Source: Toxorhynchites rutilus septentrionalis (Eukaryota; Arthropoda; Insecta; Diptera; Culicidae). From it: a stretch of DNA of 64,000 bases. The position numbers were made by a program, and so were the translations under genes. The stretch covers positions 305,304,665 to 305,368,664 of the forward strand of contig NC_073746.1 in the NCBI RefSeq assembly GCF_029784135.1, read 5' to 3'. This document shows, piece after piece, positions 34,001 through 46,183 of this stretch. The notes beneath the pieces are model-generated. The model saw only the letters and a list, made by a program, of their open reading frames with translations. It did not search any database and was not told where the DNA came from. Position 1 is the first letter of the stretch, and every line of letters starts with the position of its first letter.

Positions 34001-34536
34001 AGTGAATGAGCTGATGACCACCTATGCATTCCCTATCACAGCCATCATTTTGATTGTACGATATACGCCAAAAGATGCCTGGCGTTGAACATTTAATAAG
34101 TACAAAGCCTTCAGAAAAAAAAATCAAGAATCAACTATGAGATAGTGAGAAAAAATTGAGAAAGTTTGTAAAAAAAAGCAAAAACACTACAAAGGTTCTT
34201 TTCAGAACCCCCAACATGTTCATAAAGAGTAAACAGTAAACTAATCCATTATTCAGGTAGATAGGTAGGTATTTACGTAGGAGAAGAAAAGAATACAATA
34301 TATTTAAAATATATATTTAGCAAAAGCTGTCCCCTTTGTATAGTCCTACGTCACTCCGGTTATGTCCCCGACATTACCCACCTATCTTTTTTTCTTGTTT
34401 TTTTATTCCCACTGAAAATTGAATTAATTAAAATACTCAAATAAACTTAAACCATCGATGAATTGTTTTTAATGCTTTATAAATAAACTTTCGTTTTGAA
34501 ATATTTTTTAGTGTATCATTAAACTTTACAAATGAA

Positions 34537-34923
34537 TTATCGTCTTCCTAGGAGGTCATTTAAAATATGCGTGGACAGGTTGTTGGCTATTTCAGATCCT
34601 TTTCCTTCCTTTGCGAGGACAATGGCCCGCAAAAATCCAGAAATTTTTGCATGGAGTGTATGTATTTGACCTCTTCTGTCGTTCCCTTCCAAGGATGAAA
34701 CTGTCCACGAACAACATGAGTAGCCTTTCGAATCGTAGCGTAATTCAAGAACACTCCCCAATGCTGAAAACACTAAAATACGTACAAAAACTACAACTTT
34801 TCCGTAAGTGTCCATCTTTCCCACCTTAGTGTCCGTCTTACCCATTCCAGATGTCCGTCTTTCCCGATCATGTGAAGAAATAGTATTTCGATGCATTTTT
34901 TTCAATGACCCAGAATACATCAA
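34537..34923 (-). other. Unassigned open frame inside the pogo-like element
   Basis: 128 codons open on the minus strand, ending HILNDLLGRR; phrases such as SGFLRAIVLAKEGKG look protein-like. I recognise no domain. It overlaps subterminal TIR-like repeats near 34808-34866, which argues against a real gene. It may be chance, or another captured fragment. Confidence 0.25.
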
Positions 34924-35073
34924 TGTTGGAATAAATTTACTAGTATCAACGGTAATTATGATAGAAAAGGACCTGAAGTTTCAATTTGTACAACAACTGC
35001 GATCATGAAAGCTATATATGTGTAAAAATTGAGATTACACCTTAGGGTGTCCGTCTTTACCTACTTTCCCCTA

Positions 35074-35904
35074 TGACTCGCTTCGCGAATAAATGTAAAA
35101 CAAAAGACTAAGAAGATATTTTAAAAGATATCCCAAAATTTTGCGCTTTTGCAAACGTCCACAGAGACGGCAAAGTTTTATGTTTCCGTTGCAAGATTCA
35201 AGTGGGAAAAGGGTTCTATATTTATAAATTTCTCATACGTAAGTGGTAATAATTGGGATTCAATTCAAGTGGTGCTGAGTCCTCTTCATGAAACACACAA
35301 TCGAGTATTGGTTTAAATGTTAAGGGATTCATTTTTGTGTATTGCGAATTAATTATTCAATACAGTTACAGAGAGCATTTTAAAGGTTCTTCATAATGGA
35401 GCTCAACCGAACTCGTTTTAACCACCATCGTCATCATCATCATCAGCATCATCAGTTGTTGTTCGATGTTGATTCGGCGTTATCCACTTTGATTGCCACC
35501 ATTCATAATGTCCGGCTCGGGAGCCCAATGATGGGTGCGGTAAAATCGTTATTCCGCAGTTCTCATCGCTGGCAGCAAATCCCCGAACCAATTGATGGAC
35601 CGTGAATGATTGATGAAGTCCACTTATAGTCGAGGATTAATGAACTGGGGTGATTTGTGTCGGCGGTCGTGCTCAATTGGGAGCCATTGTAAACAAACAG
35701 AGAGGCTACAGATGCGTGGCTCATCTGCTTCGTGGCAATGCGCTTCCGGGCTTATTTGCTGTCATTTGTTACGGTTTGGTCTTATCTGTCATGCAGATGG
35801 TGATTAATTGGGAGCGGTAGGATTGGTGAGAAATGAGTGAAAAATATGGAATTGCTGATTTTTAGTTTTGAGACACTTTTTTCCTGTTCCCGAAATCAGT
35901 AATA
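35074..35904. other. No recognisable gene; short (CAT)n-type run
   Basis: Non-coding by inspection. A CAT/CAG-rich run at 35427-35455 creates a His-rich ORF with no other support. Around 35820-35900 the sequence leads directly into the truncated DD37E copy. Confidence 0.4.
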
Positions 35905-36940
35905 GAGTTGTCACATCGGGACATCGGTAAGATGCTGGGAATCGTCCAATCCACGGTCAGCAGAGTACTAAAACGATACTTCGAGAACCTAACCATCGAC
36001 CGGAAGGTGAAGAACGGCAAAAATGGATGCTCCGTCAGTGAAAAAGATCACAAGCGCGTAGTTAAGCAGTTTAGACGTGATCCGAGAAGTTCGGTCCGGG
36101 ATATCGCCGATAAGCTGAATTTGTCAAGTTCATTCGTTCAGCGGACCAAGCAGCGGGAGGGCCTGCGTACATACAAGGTTCAGAAGGCTCCTAACCGCGA
36201 CGAAAGGCAAAACATGGTGGGGAAGACGCGAGCCCGGAAGCTGTACACCGAAATGCTGACGAAGCCGCATTGCCTGGTAATGGACGACGAAACCTACGTC
36301 AAAGCGGACTTTCGTCAGCTGCCGGGCCTGTTGTTCTTCTCCGCAGAGGACAAATTCAGCGTTCCGGAGGAGATTCGCAAGCAGCGGAAAGCGGAGCGCC
36401 CCCTTCGTGATGACCGGCACGGTAAACGGGCAGGTTTACCTTAAGGAGTGCCTACAGAAGCGCTTACTACCACTATTGAAGCAGCACGAGGGCCCGGCCA
36501 TCTTCTGGCCGGATCTCGCTTCGTGCCACTATTCAAAGGACGTGTTGGAGTGGTACGAAGCCAACGGGGTCACCTTTGTGCCAAAGGAAATGAACCCGCC
36601 CAACGCGCCGGAGCTTCGCCCAATAGAGAAATATTGGGCGATTATGAAGCAAGCCCTCCGGAAGAACCCTAAAGTTGTTAAATCGGAGGCGGACTTCAAG
36701 AGAAAATGGATTTCTGTTCAAAAAAAAAAACTACAACCTGACGTTGTACAGAACCTTATGGACGGGGTAAAGAGGAAGGTGCGAGAATACGGGCTTGGGC
36801 TCGAAGTATGAATAAAAATAAAATACCAAAAGTTGTTTAATAGTTTTTATTTTACTGTCTAAAATTTTCAAAAGGATCGGTCTACTGGGCGAATTTCTAC
36901 AGCGTTTTTTCCGTTATGCAATTTGATGTGACACACCCTT
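35905..36940 (+). mobile_element. DD37E transposon, copy 3 (5' truncated)
   Basis: The right terminal repeat (AAGGGTGTGTCACATC on the other strand) is intact and is followed by TA (36941-36942). The left end, leader and first 20 or so codons are missing, and similarity starts at 'gagttgtcacatcggg'. With only one terminal repeat it should not be mobile. Confidence 0.93.
35908..36811 (+). pseudogene. DD37E transposase, truncated with 53-bp internal deletion
   Basis: The frame begins inside the first helix-turn-helix (SHRDIGKMLGIVQSTVSRV) and reaches VMDDETY and then EEIRKQ. There, at about 36384, 53 bp present in copies 1 and 2 are missing and the frame shifts. The correct frame resumes near 36407 and runs to the natural carboxyl end (stop at 36809-36811), with WPDLASCHY and LRPIEKYW intact. 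This copy supplies the full carboxyl terminus, showing that copy 1 stops about 33 residues early. Confidence 0.93.
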
Positions 36941-36942
36941 TA

Positions 36943-37943
36943 GAAAAAAAATAGACGATTTGGAGAAAGTTTCTGGATTAGTTTTGATCTCTTTTTTTAT
37001 TCATTTCTTTAGTTATATTTAAATGATTTAGTTGGTTTGGTCGATTTGGTTTTACCAGAAATAGGAACCTTCGGATTGGGTTTCCTAAAGTTGGTTCGGA
37101 AATACCATTGAAGGAGGATACTGTCGCGTGGAAGTTTGAAACGCTAGTCCGGGCAACAGTAACTTTGAATCCCGACAGAGGACCTTCGTCCTCTGGCGCA
37201 AAAGTCGGTGATTTGAAATACCCGAGCAGGATCCCCCTTACAACCGTCCATTGTGAAAGGATCCAACGCCTTCGGCGAGCGTGGAGTCACGTTCCGGTTA
37301 TGAAAGCATCAAGTTTACCTTGTTTCAGATTTTGGGAAAATGGAGTTCCAAGTTTGTTTCGTAAATCGTGAAATCGAGGACACAGTCTACAGAGAATAAC
37401 AGATTTTAGTCACGATTTCCGCACATAGTTGAATCCGACCCAAACTGAAGTTTTAATGGGGGCAGATGTATAGTTCAGTTTCACTCATCGAGTTTGTAGT
37501 GGATAGAATGTTTCTAAGCGTGAATGTTGAGAGGTGCATTCGTGAGCATTTTATTCCACTGTTTTTTCCATGCTTGGTGACTGTTGCGAATTCTCTGCTA
37601 TCAAATAACCGATTTCGTTAAGAGTTTGTTTTCTTCGAAAAAAATTTCACAGATTTATTTCAATGATTTGTTTGCCAGTCGAATAAAATTAAATTGTATG
37701 GAGAATGCTAATGTGTCGGAACATTCCGCGCAAAGTCTAATCAATTTTCGGATAAGTTCATATGAATAGCGAGAAATCAATTTGCTGAAGTTATAATTAT
37801 TTTGTCAAGCTCGGATTATTGCCCTACACGTGTACCGAGAAGAAGGCTTCGAAGGCACCCATCCAAAGCGATGGTGATGGAGTGGGAGTAATTTACATGA
37901 AGTTCAAATTTTCTGGGAAACGGGAGGGAACACGTGTTGAGCA
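36943..37943. other. No recognisable gene
   Basis: No domain-bearing ORF. A palindrome-like 'gaggaccttcgtcctctgg' lies at about 37180-37198. No repeat family is identified. Confidence 0.4.
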
Positions 37944-38339
37944 ATTCCAAATGAAATCGACAAATGACAAAACATGAGTATTTCTGATTCGAAGGAAAGT
38001 TTGTATTCCGTTTGGGTTTGAGGAAATATGAGTTATCCACAGCATTTGGAAATTTTTGACTCAAGTGTAACTTTTGAAAAGGGCGTATCGATTCTAGTAA
38101 GAGAAATCTTTGATAATTTATATCACGAAAACTATGAGTCGTACCGAAATAGTGTCTTAGAAAGAGTTATAGAGTATTGATGTTAAAACGTGAAAGAAAT
38201 ATACACTGAAAAAAAAATTAGTACTCTTTTTTTATTTACAAAAAAAAACCTTTAATTTTCAATATCTAAAACACAATTTTTTCAATTTTTTTTTCATATA
38301 TGATAGAAGCCATGTAGAAAATAAAAAAAAATATATAAC

Positions 38340-38340
<1 letters not shown>
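37944..38340 (+). repeat. Unit B repeat, partial copy
   Basis: Matches the left arm of the inverted duplication at 20535-21262, from 'caattccaaatgaaatcg' through 'aatagtgtcttagaaagagt' to the poly-A/T-rich part, where it stops. It abuts the truncated end of Helitron-like copy B, so one was probably inserted into or recombined with the other. Confidence 0.85.
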
Positions 38341-39374
<1,034 letters not shown>

Positions 39375-39996
39375 CAGGTAAACTTCGATATAACGTACAT
39401 TTCACTTTCAAAATTGTGCGTTGTATCGAATTGTACGTTATATCGAAGCATAATAAAGTACTCACAAACTTAGTCTATAATACATTATTGTGTTGCTGTT
39501 TTAGTAAAGTTAATTAATAACTTCAATCAGAAGACGAAGCCAGCCTTTCTCATGATGTTTCCCTTCGTACTGTTGATTAAAGCTTGATTCATTTAGAATC
39601 CGGAATCACAAAACCAGCTGTATTTCGGAATTGATTGAAGGCACAAAACTTGTTTTAGCATCACAATATATTTTTTTTTTTTATCTGTATTATAGTGATT
39701 TTCAACTCATTTGGCTGGTTCGTCATTTTTACTTCCATTTTTGGAAGAATGTCGGGAGTGAGAATTGAACTCGTGACCTTTAGCGTGAGAGGCATGGATG
39801 TTACCACTACGCCAGATCGCCTCCTCTATCACAATATGGATAATTCATTGTTCTATCAGAAAAAAAGTATTGAAAAAAAATTTCCTTCACACTTTTGAAA
39901 TGTGTACGTTATATCGAGGTAAAATGTACGTTATATCGAGTGACGTTATATCGAGGGTACGTTATAACGAGGGTACGTTATATCGAAGTTTCCCTG
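39375..39996. mobile_element. pogo/Tigger-like MITE, copy 1, with nested SINE
   Basis: Ends CAGGTAAACTTCGATATAAC and, on the other strand, CAGGGAAACTTCGATATAAC, flanked by TA (39373-39374 and 39997-39998). Near the right end the phrase 'acgttatatcga' is repeated five times. The flanks join exactly into a Helitron-type monomer ('gtctaactactatagaaac'), proving insertion. It is longer than its sister (46184-46637) by a SINE and its duplication. No transposase ORF. Confidence 0.92.
39670..39827 (-). mobile_element. Short tRNA-derived SINE inside the MITE
   Basis: 158 bp flanked by a 10-bp repeat, 'atcacaatat' (39660-39669 and 39828-39837), absent as a duplication in the sister MITE. On the minus strand: an A-box-like TGGCGTAGTGGTAACATCC, a B-box-like GAGTTCAATTCTC and a poly-A tail next to the low-coordinate duplication. 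It is a pol III-transcribed SINE, not a tRNA gene. Confidence 0.92.
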
Positions 39997-40076
39997 TACT
40001 ATAGAAACATATATTGCACCCCAAAACCTCCACATGCCAACTTTGGATTCGTTTGCAGAGTAATGCAGAAACTCGA

Positions 40077-40240
40077 TACGCACTTTTCAAAAGTTACACT
40101 TGAGTCAAAAATTCCCAAATGCTGTGGAAAACTCACATTTTCTCCAACCCAAACGGAATACAAACTTTCGTTGGAGTCAAAAGCACAAGTTTTTAAAATC
40201 TGCATTTATGATTCGATTTCTTTTAGAATTACACTATTTC
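40077..40240 (-). repeat. Unit B repeat, short inverted copy
   Basis: The reverse complement of the start of unit B ('ttttgaaaagtgcgta', 'gaatttttgactcaagtgtaac', 'tccgtttgggtt'). It directly follows a broken Helitron-type monomer at 40076. Confidence 0.8.
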
Positions 40241-43013
40241 GAGCATGTTGATTTAATATTTTCTTGAAATTTTGCACTAGGGCGAGATGTTTGAAAACCA
40301 TTATTGTAGTCAAGTGCTGGATATTGGAGTGAAAGAAATGCAATTATTTTCCGCCATAGAAGCTTTATGCTCTCACGCTACTTACATTTAAAGCAGAATA
40401 GTTTTACCATTATTGAAGGAGACGTGAGAGGTGAAAACTGGACCACAATTGCACAAATTGTTAGTAGTGAGACCTACACGATAAAAACATGATTTGAGCA
40501 CAAATTGATTGGACAACATGCAATATAATATAAAATTAATGCCTATTATCGGTAAATGGAAAATAATTCAGTTTACGCATCAACACACATTATGAGCTAA
40601 CGCCCGAATTTAGGCAAAAAGATTGCTCGTTGCGTCGCGGAGGAAGCGAGTGGATAGAGCAATCGAAAGAAAACATACCCAATTAAATCGTCAAATTGTT
40701 AACTTTTTTTACTATATTCACTGTTCATGTTTCAAGCAAAAAAATTGTGGATAAATTTCCTGTCTAATGATATATAACACAACATATGTCGCAATAACCA
40801 TTTTGAGTAATATGCGTTTGAAAACTCTTAATAAATCGTTACATTTTTCGTAGAGTGACCCCCCTATATAGAAATCAAAGACATAGTCCTATGTCAAAAC
40901 GAAACACATGCACTTATTTTAAATTCTGAGTACGATACAGATTCACAATGGTGTTCCATTTTCATCAGAATCACATTGTCTCAACGAGCCGTAAACATTA
41001 TCAACTATGATTAGTGCATAAGTTGAAACAATTAAACACTCATATTTGTCAACCGAGGCAACGATAACGTGCAAAAGTTTTCGTCTAAATTTTGCACCAA
41101 TTTCGTGCAACAAACTTCGCAACGGGGGCATCAATTCCGAGACTGTAAAAACATCACGAAGCAACAGTTCCTGGCAGGGCTATGTTTTAATTACTTTCTA
41201 ATTGCACTTCACCGACGGAAGTGATGATGTTTTCCAACCGATTGTTTCCCGGATTTCCGCCTGCTGACGGAAATGAAAAGGATGAAAGGCTTTCTGGGTA
41301 GCTTTTTCTCAGTCTGCTCTGGATGGTAACGGTTGATGAAAAAAACATATTATGACATATTATCTGAATGTAGCCAATTTTCTTTTTTTTCTATTTCCAC
41401 GTTATGTGTTCCGTTGCTGAAGCGTTTTCGTTTGAGCAGGAAATGCGCCCGGAAATTGTGAGTTTTCTCGAAAACACCAGACAGCATTCACTTGATATAC
41501 AACTTTGGATCGTTCTTCTCGAATCGCGGAAAAGCGGTATCATTCGTCGCATATCGCGCTTTGGAATTGTGTCAATGAAATTCTGCCTGAAGCTATTTAA
41601 CCTCATCAACGATTCACCATTGCCAATAAGGGTGTGAGTGAGGCATCTTGCCCCATTCCGACCCCTTATTCTGTAAATGAAAAGTGGTAATGTAGAATCT
41701 TGAAATGCGAAGTTTCTGTGTCTCCAGGCTAAATTTAAGTTTCACCATGCAAATATGCGGATGCGAGGGACTCCAACAAATTGCTGAATGCTTGTGTGGT
41801 TGTATTTTTCTCGTTTTCGGATATGGAATAGTCGTTAAACACGTTGCCAACGGCGTTGAAATCAGAGTAGTATTTAGTTGTGAAGCTTTAGTGTATCATT
41901 CTCTAAGTCTAAGTCGTCTAGTTATATGCTCTTTGTTTGATAGAGATATAGTCTCACGCTTCATATCGTGTCTCGTGATTATTCCTGTCCACGAAATTAT
42001 TCCCTGTAATTGGAGTATTCACTGACACATGAAATATTCTTTTAAATTTAACCGGCTAAAGCATACCTAGAAAATAGGTGTATTTAAAAACATATGCATA
42101 TTGCACAAATTTTTGTACACTTCTAATTGAATCATCTATTCAAAATAAGGAGTGATTAAATGTATCCCATTTGAATTGTTTTTGAAAAAAATCAATTTTG
42201 TCTGATTGTCATTCACTTATTATTTGAACATGAATAATCTGCGTCATTTTTGACTATATATTTTGCCAAACTATCGTCCGATTGAACAGAGATACACATT
42301 TTATGCACGAAATGCACGGTCCTGTTCCACCATAATATATTTGTTCCTATTCTAAGAGGAATTCTATGCGGAAATCACTTCTTTATCCAAATTGTGTTTT
42401 TCTTGGCTTGGGTTCGAAAGAAGACCACCCACATCTCAGAATTGGGATGAGAAAATAGAAAACCCTATCTTTCCGGAATTCTTCGAGACAACAATAAATG
42501 CTGCAAGAGTACCCATAATAGTGTCATACGAGCAGAGGAAAAGAAATAAACTATACATGGAACTGAGTGCAGCATCGAAACACAATTTAACACTTCAACA
42601 ATTTTGTTTCCACCGTTGAACGAACTGTACTCTATCTCATTCTGTTCATATGACTTTGCAGTGTTTGCTCTTCAGCACTTTACTAGCGTTGGCAGAGAAA
42701 TGTAATCTACCCTTGAGATTCCCCTTCCGTGTTCGACATTTCCTGATAAATATACAGTTACTAAGTGGGAGAAAACCAATCCTTTCATCGAGTGTCAAAT
42801 GTAACATGAGGGAAACTTTGATGGTCCAACTGTTGGTTGTTTCATTTTAGTGTCCTGCATCGTTCGTGTCGTGCAACCGTACTGCGGTCTCTATTGCCAC
42901 CGGAGAGAACATAAAATGTGAACCTTACGTCGGATAGTCCGACATAGTAAAACCATCGAAAGACGCGCAATAGTTCCTTCTTTGCAGATATAAACTCAGA
43001 ATTTGAATCAAAC
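40241..43013. other. No recognisable gene; palindrome relic at 40880-40895
   Basis: Overlapping ORFs (for example 40943-41164 minus and 41404-42025 plus) show no recognisable domain. GACATAGTCCTATGTC at 40880-40895 is a head of the GACGTAG family in inverse orientation; reading leftwards it is followed by a 'ctatataggggggtcac' phrase like that after other heads. Confidence 0.4.
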
Positions 43014-43062
43014 CATTTCCTATTTCCCATTTCCCATTTCCCATTTCCCATTTCCCATTTCC
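43014..43062. repeat. (CCCATTT)n minisatellite, about 6 units
   Basis: Six to seven tandem heptamers of CCCATTT immediately upstream of Helitron-like copy C. Confidence 0.95.
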
Positions 43063-43569
43063 TTTCGTTTTTGACACTATTCCCTCCTCTGGAAGGGGGG
43101 GTGAAGGTCCCATACAAAACACATATTTCAACCAAACTTGACAATTGAAAATTTTGTAAAACTGACGAAAAATTACATCGTGACAAGCATTGTTCATTTT
43201 ATATTGCAGCTAACTGAATTGAACTTTGTTCGAAACTAAAAATGAACTTTCAGGTAGAAAAACGCGCTCCTATATCTGCTATCTGTGTAAATGAAAATGA
43301 ATCGCCAAATGTGTTGGTAAGCGCAAAACTCGAAGAAGGAATTGTCCGATTTGAACTGTCTGTCTTTTTCTGTTTCAAACATGCATTCCAAGTAACGGAG
43401 AAACATGTTATTTGCAGGGCTGTGAAGTCGGAGAAAAATTTGCCGACTCTGACCTCTGACTCTGACTCCGACTCCTGCTGAAAAAAAAGAAATAATTAGA
43501 AACCAGGTTTTTCATTAGAATGTTTTATTTACGATTTTCTCTGATTAGACAATAAAAATAAACATTAAA

Positions 43570-44067
43570 ATTTAAAATGCTCGTAAAACAGAACTGCATC
43601 ATCCAAATCATTCTTCATGGTGGCGCAAAGGCCTGACTTTTCAAAGCAGGGAATAGCCATTCTACGTTGACTCGAGTTGGTGGCACGGCAGTAATCGTTC
43701 ACGTAACATCCACGATGGGCTTAGAAAAAGCTGGAATCACTTCATGTACTATCATCTTGCACGATCGGCAAACAAGCTTGGATTTCACCTCGAAAGATGT
43801 TCAGCAGCAGGTTTGACGGCGTCGTTTTGCTACTTTGATATTCAGGTGAGCATCGAAATATGTGCTCTCTGATGAAGATGAAGATTCAGGATAATCGCTA
43901 CAAGATTCGCTGACAGATTCATCATCCTCCTTTGTATACAACAAACCTTTCATCCGTACCGATGTTTGACATAGTGCTTCCTTAGCCAGCGTTAATTGGC
44001 TTTCGTTACGTAAAATTATGCTCTTTCGATCGATGGAAATTGGTGACAACAATGTAGGGTTGGCCAA
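43570..44067 (-). pseudogene. Relic of hAT transposase, including dimerisation motif
   Basis: The minus strand near 43650-43700 gives, in adjacent frames, RVNVEWLFPALKS and then GLCATMKNDLDDAVLFYEHF. This pattern (V-E-x-L-F-S, then a hydrophobic run, then L-D-D-x-x-x-x-F) matches the carboxyl hAT dimerisation region. Upstream, an open frame at 43801-44067 encodes an acidic Ser/Glu-rich stretch (DESVSESCSDYPESSSSSES) of unknown role. Frameshifts and stops make it non-functional. The assignment is moderate because the catalytic part is absent. Confidence 0.5.
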
Positions 44068-44335
44068 AAGTGAACTTTCTCATCTTTAAAATGTTAGAAA
44101 ATCTGACGGCCCCAGGTTGTGTGTTTCGTTTGAGTGGGTAATTTTGCTGTTTTACGGTCTTTATGCAAAGTATCATTCCCATTTAGTTCGCATTTTTTAA
44201 CATCAATACTTCTTTATCATGAATTAAAATTTTGTTTTGTGAACTAAGATATTTTGATTTTCGGAAGATCGGAAGTCAGAGTTGGAGTCGGTGAAATTTT
44301 TCTGACTCCGACTCCTAATACTATGAAATTCTTTC

Positions 44336-44500
44336 CAATTCCGACTCCGACTCCGACTCCGACTCCGACTCCGACTCCGACTCCGACCGACTCCGACTCC
44401 GACTCCGACTCCGACTCCGACTCCGACTCCGACTCCGACTCCGACTCCGACTCCGACTCCGACTCCGACTCCGACTCCGACTCCGACTCCGACTCCGACT
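44336..44500. repeat. (CCGACT)n hexamer array
   Basis: About 27 CCGACT units with one phase slip near 44386. The Pro-Thr and Ser-Asp repeats translated from it are artefacts. It forms the right subterminal part of the hAT-like element and so is an expansion of its own terminal motif. Confidence 0.95.
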
Positions 44501-44777
44501 ACTCGATTCCGATTCCGACTACATAGCCCTGATTGTTTGTTAGTTATTGAAGAACATGGAACGAGAATTGTGTCTGAAAATAACTTTCTATTATAATGAC
44601 GAGTTTTGGTAGAAGAACTAGGAAATTCATAGCAAAAGGAAATTGTAGAGGGTCAAACAGTAAAGAGTTTTGCGATTGAACCCACGAACGTTCGCTTAGT
44701 AAGAAAACATGAATGTGTAAAAAATTCATATCAATAAATCTATTTTGGGCGGGATGAAGTTTGCTGGGTCAGCTAGT

Positions 44778-46181
44778 ATTTTGATCAAACCTGAATTTAA
44801 TACGTTTTGTTTCTTAATTTTCTTTCAAAACTACTAACATATTTTTCAGCTCTAAAAAAATATGGGATATACTTATGATACAACCGCAAGCTTGACGTAG
44901 GAATATCGTTGGCTTTGTAATCATTTGTTTGTATTCATTAAGTTTTTGATTGAATGAAACAATTTCCGAATTCAATTGAATTTAACACATTTGTAAGTAA
45001 AGAGTTTTAACGAATTTAGATCGATCTATATGTTGTGATAGATAACGTTTTTTCGTTACAAGTAAATTTCATGCTTGACATTTCAAAATTATTCAATTTT
45101 TTATTTCAAGGAAATTAAAATTTTATTCATTGTGATATACTGATAGTAATATTTCCTATCAATTGATGATAACATCTTTGCGATATAGTTTTTTCCTACA
45201 TATTCAGTGTTGTGATTTTTATTTTATCTCCATTTTTACTGTTAAATGTAGTCCTACGTCAAAAATCCAAATCATTTATCATCACTCGGAGACTGACCCC
45301 AATCGAGATTCCGTAAATTTAAACATCCGAACCGCACTCGTAGTCTTTCAATCACATTGACATCAGTGCGGTCTTTTATCTGTGCTCTCGAATGATTGAT
45401 TTTCGCAACATTTTCATTGTTTTTTCATTTTGCCAAGCAAACACAAAAGCGACTATTTGTCGCGCTCGTTGTGTTTGTTCCCTTTGCGTCTGAAGACAGG
45501 ACAAAATAGGTCAAAGAAAAAATTATATAAGTTATCATTCGCTGAATTCTGCCGCCAATGGTCACCGATTTATCGGAGTCTGCCGGGGATCAGGCTTACA
45601 CGCCAAATTAAATTCATCTCCCTGCTGGAGGAAAAAATAAAATCTTGACATTTTGCCGACCTCCACGTCGACCGCCGACAGTGTTCCGTGAAGTCAGATT
45701 TTGATAATTCTTTGTCCTCCTGTCCGAAACATTAGTGTTACCTTTTCATTCGCTTTGTTGTTTGTTGATTTCGTTGAATGCTGTATTTTATTGGATTTTG
45801 GATTTTAGGGGGCACGGAAATACTCGTATTCATGTCAGCGATTGAGGGACAGTTTAAGGAAGTATTCTAGTCTAGAAATTTGAAAAAAAAATCAAAATTT
45901 GGCTGCTTCATATTTCTGTAGTTTAGGCATTCAAGAATATACTCTAGAAAAGACTTCGAATCGAAATTCTCATTATTTACCGAGTTAGAGCCATTTATGT
46001 GATGCGGTATCTCACCTGTCACGACCATAACAATTAACTTCGAACGCGTTTTTCTCGAAACTAGTTTTTTTCAAACTGGCGCACACGATATCTCAAGTTC
46101 TACTGAACCGATTCATGCCGAATTTCTATGAATACAATCTGTATGCATCTCTCTATTGCATAAAAAATGATATTTTATTAC
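44778..46181. other. No recognisable gene; small palindrome-bounded segment at 44893-45260
   Basis: TTGACGTAGGAATA at 44892 and, inverted, ATGTAGTCCTACGTCAAA at 45246-45263 bound about 370 bp. These look like opposed ends of a GACGTAG-family element. The rest (to 46181) is non-coding; 45820-46160 may be a decayed repeat. Confidence 0.4.
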
Positions 46182-46183
46182 TA

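Larger units (their letters stand above)
33282..34352 (+). repeat. Palindrome-bounded dispersed repeat carrying an H2A gene fragment
   Basis: Opens with GACGTAGGACTACGTC at 33282-33297, followed by 'taaccggaagatataggggg'. Closes with 'tatagtcctacgtc' at 34339-34352, followed by 'actccggttatgtccccga'. The same two flanks bound 11810-12641. The interior includes histone-promoter-like DNA and an H2A start (33797). It begins 10 bases after the pogo transposase stop codon, so it probably inserted into the pogo element's 3' part. Confidence 0.6.
30616..35071 (+). mobile_element. pogo-like (Tc1/mariner superfamily) transposon, complete ends
   Basis: 4456 bp flanked by TA (30614-30615 and 35072-35073). 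The terminal inverted repeat of at least 25 bases begins GGGGAAAGTAGGTAAAGACG and is perfect. Subterminal copies of 'gtccgtctt.ccc' or its complement recur at both ends (30640-30660, 31328-31362, 34808-34866), as expected for transposase binding sites. The left half holds a decayed transposase (31413-33271). A palindrome-bounded repeat with an H2A fragment (33282-34352) lies behind it. The rest of the right half is non-coding, apart from an unassigned minus-strand frame at 34537-34923. Confidence 0.9.
43415..44531 (-). mobile_element. hAT-like element with CCGACT-expanded terminus
   Basis: 1117 bp. The left end is CAGGGCTGTGAAGTCGGAG; the right end on the other strand is CAGGGCTATGTAGTCGGAAT. 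Flanking 8-mers GTTATTTG and ATTGTTTG agree at 6 of 8 positions, as expected for an old hAT duplication. The flanking Helitron tail is continuous once the element is removed. Both ends are made of CCGACT hexamers, massively expanded at the right (about 44336-44500). A decayed hAT dimerisation domain lies inside on the minus strand. Confidence 0.8.
43080..44777 (+). mobile_element. Helitron-like element, copy C, split by a hAT-like insertion
   Basis: The left part (43080-43414) carries the linker with 'ccaaatgtgttggtaagcgc' and 'ggaattgtccgatttg'. The right part (44532-44777) resumes the tail at 'gaattgtgtctgaaaataac' and ends 'gctgggtcagctagt' (CTAGT at 44773-44777). A 1.1-kb hAT-like element separates them. 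Copies A and B show the unbroken order. No Rep/helicase ORF. Confidence 0.7.

Noticed and set aside
35396..35605. 69-codon His-rich ORF
   Set aside because: Driven by a short CAT/CAC run; no start context, homologue or partner exon visible.
40943..42025. Possible host gene exons
   Set aside because: ORFs overlap on both strands, with no recognisable domain and no consistent splice pattern.
44254..44526. ORF with Pro-Thr and Ser-Asp repeats
   Set aside because: Translated CCGACT hexamers; the change of repeat type is a one-phase slip of the array.
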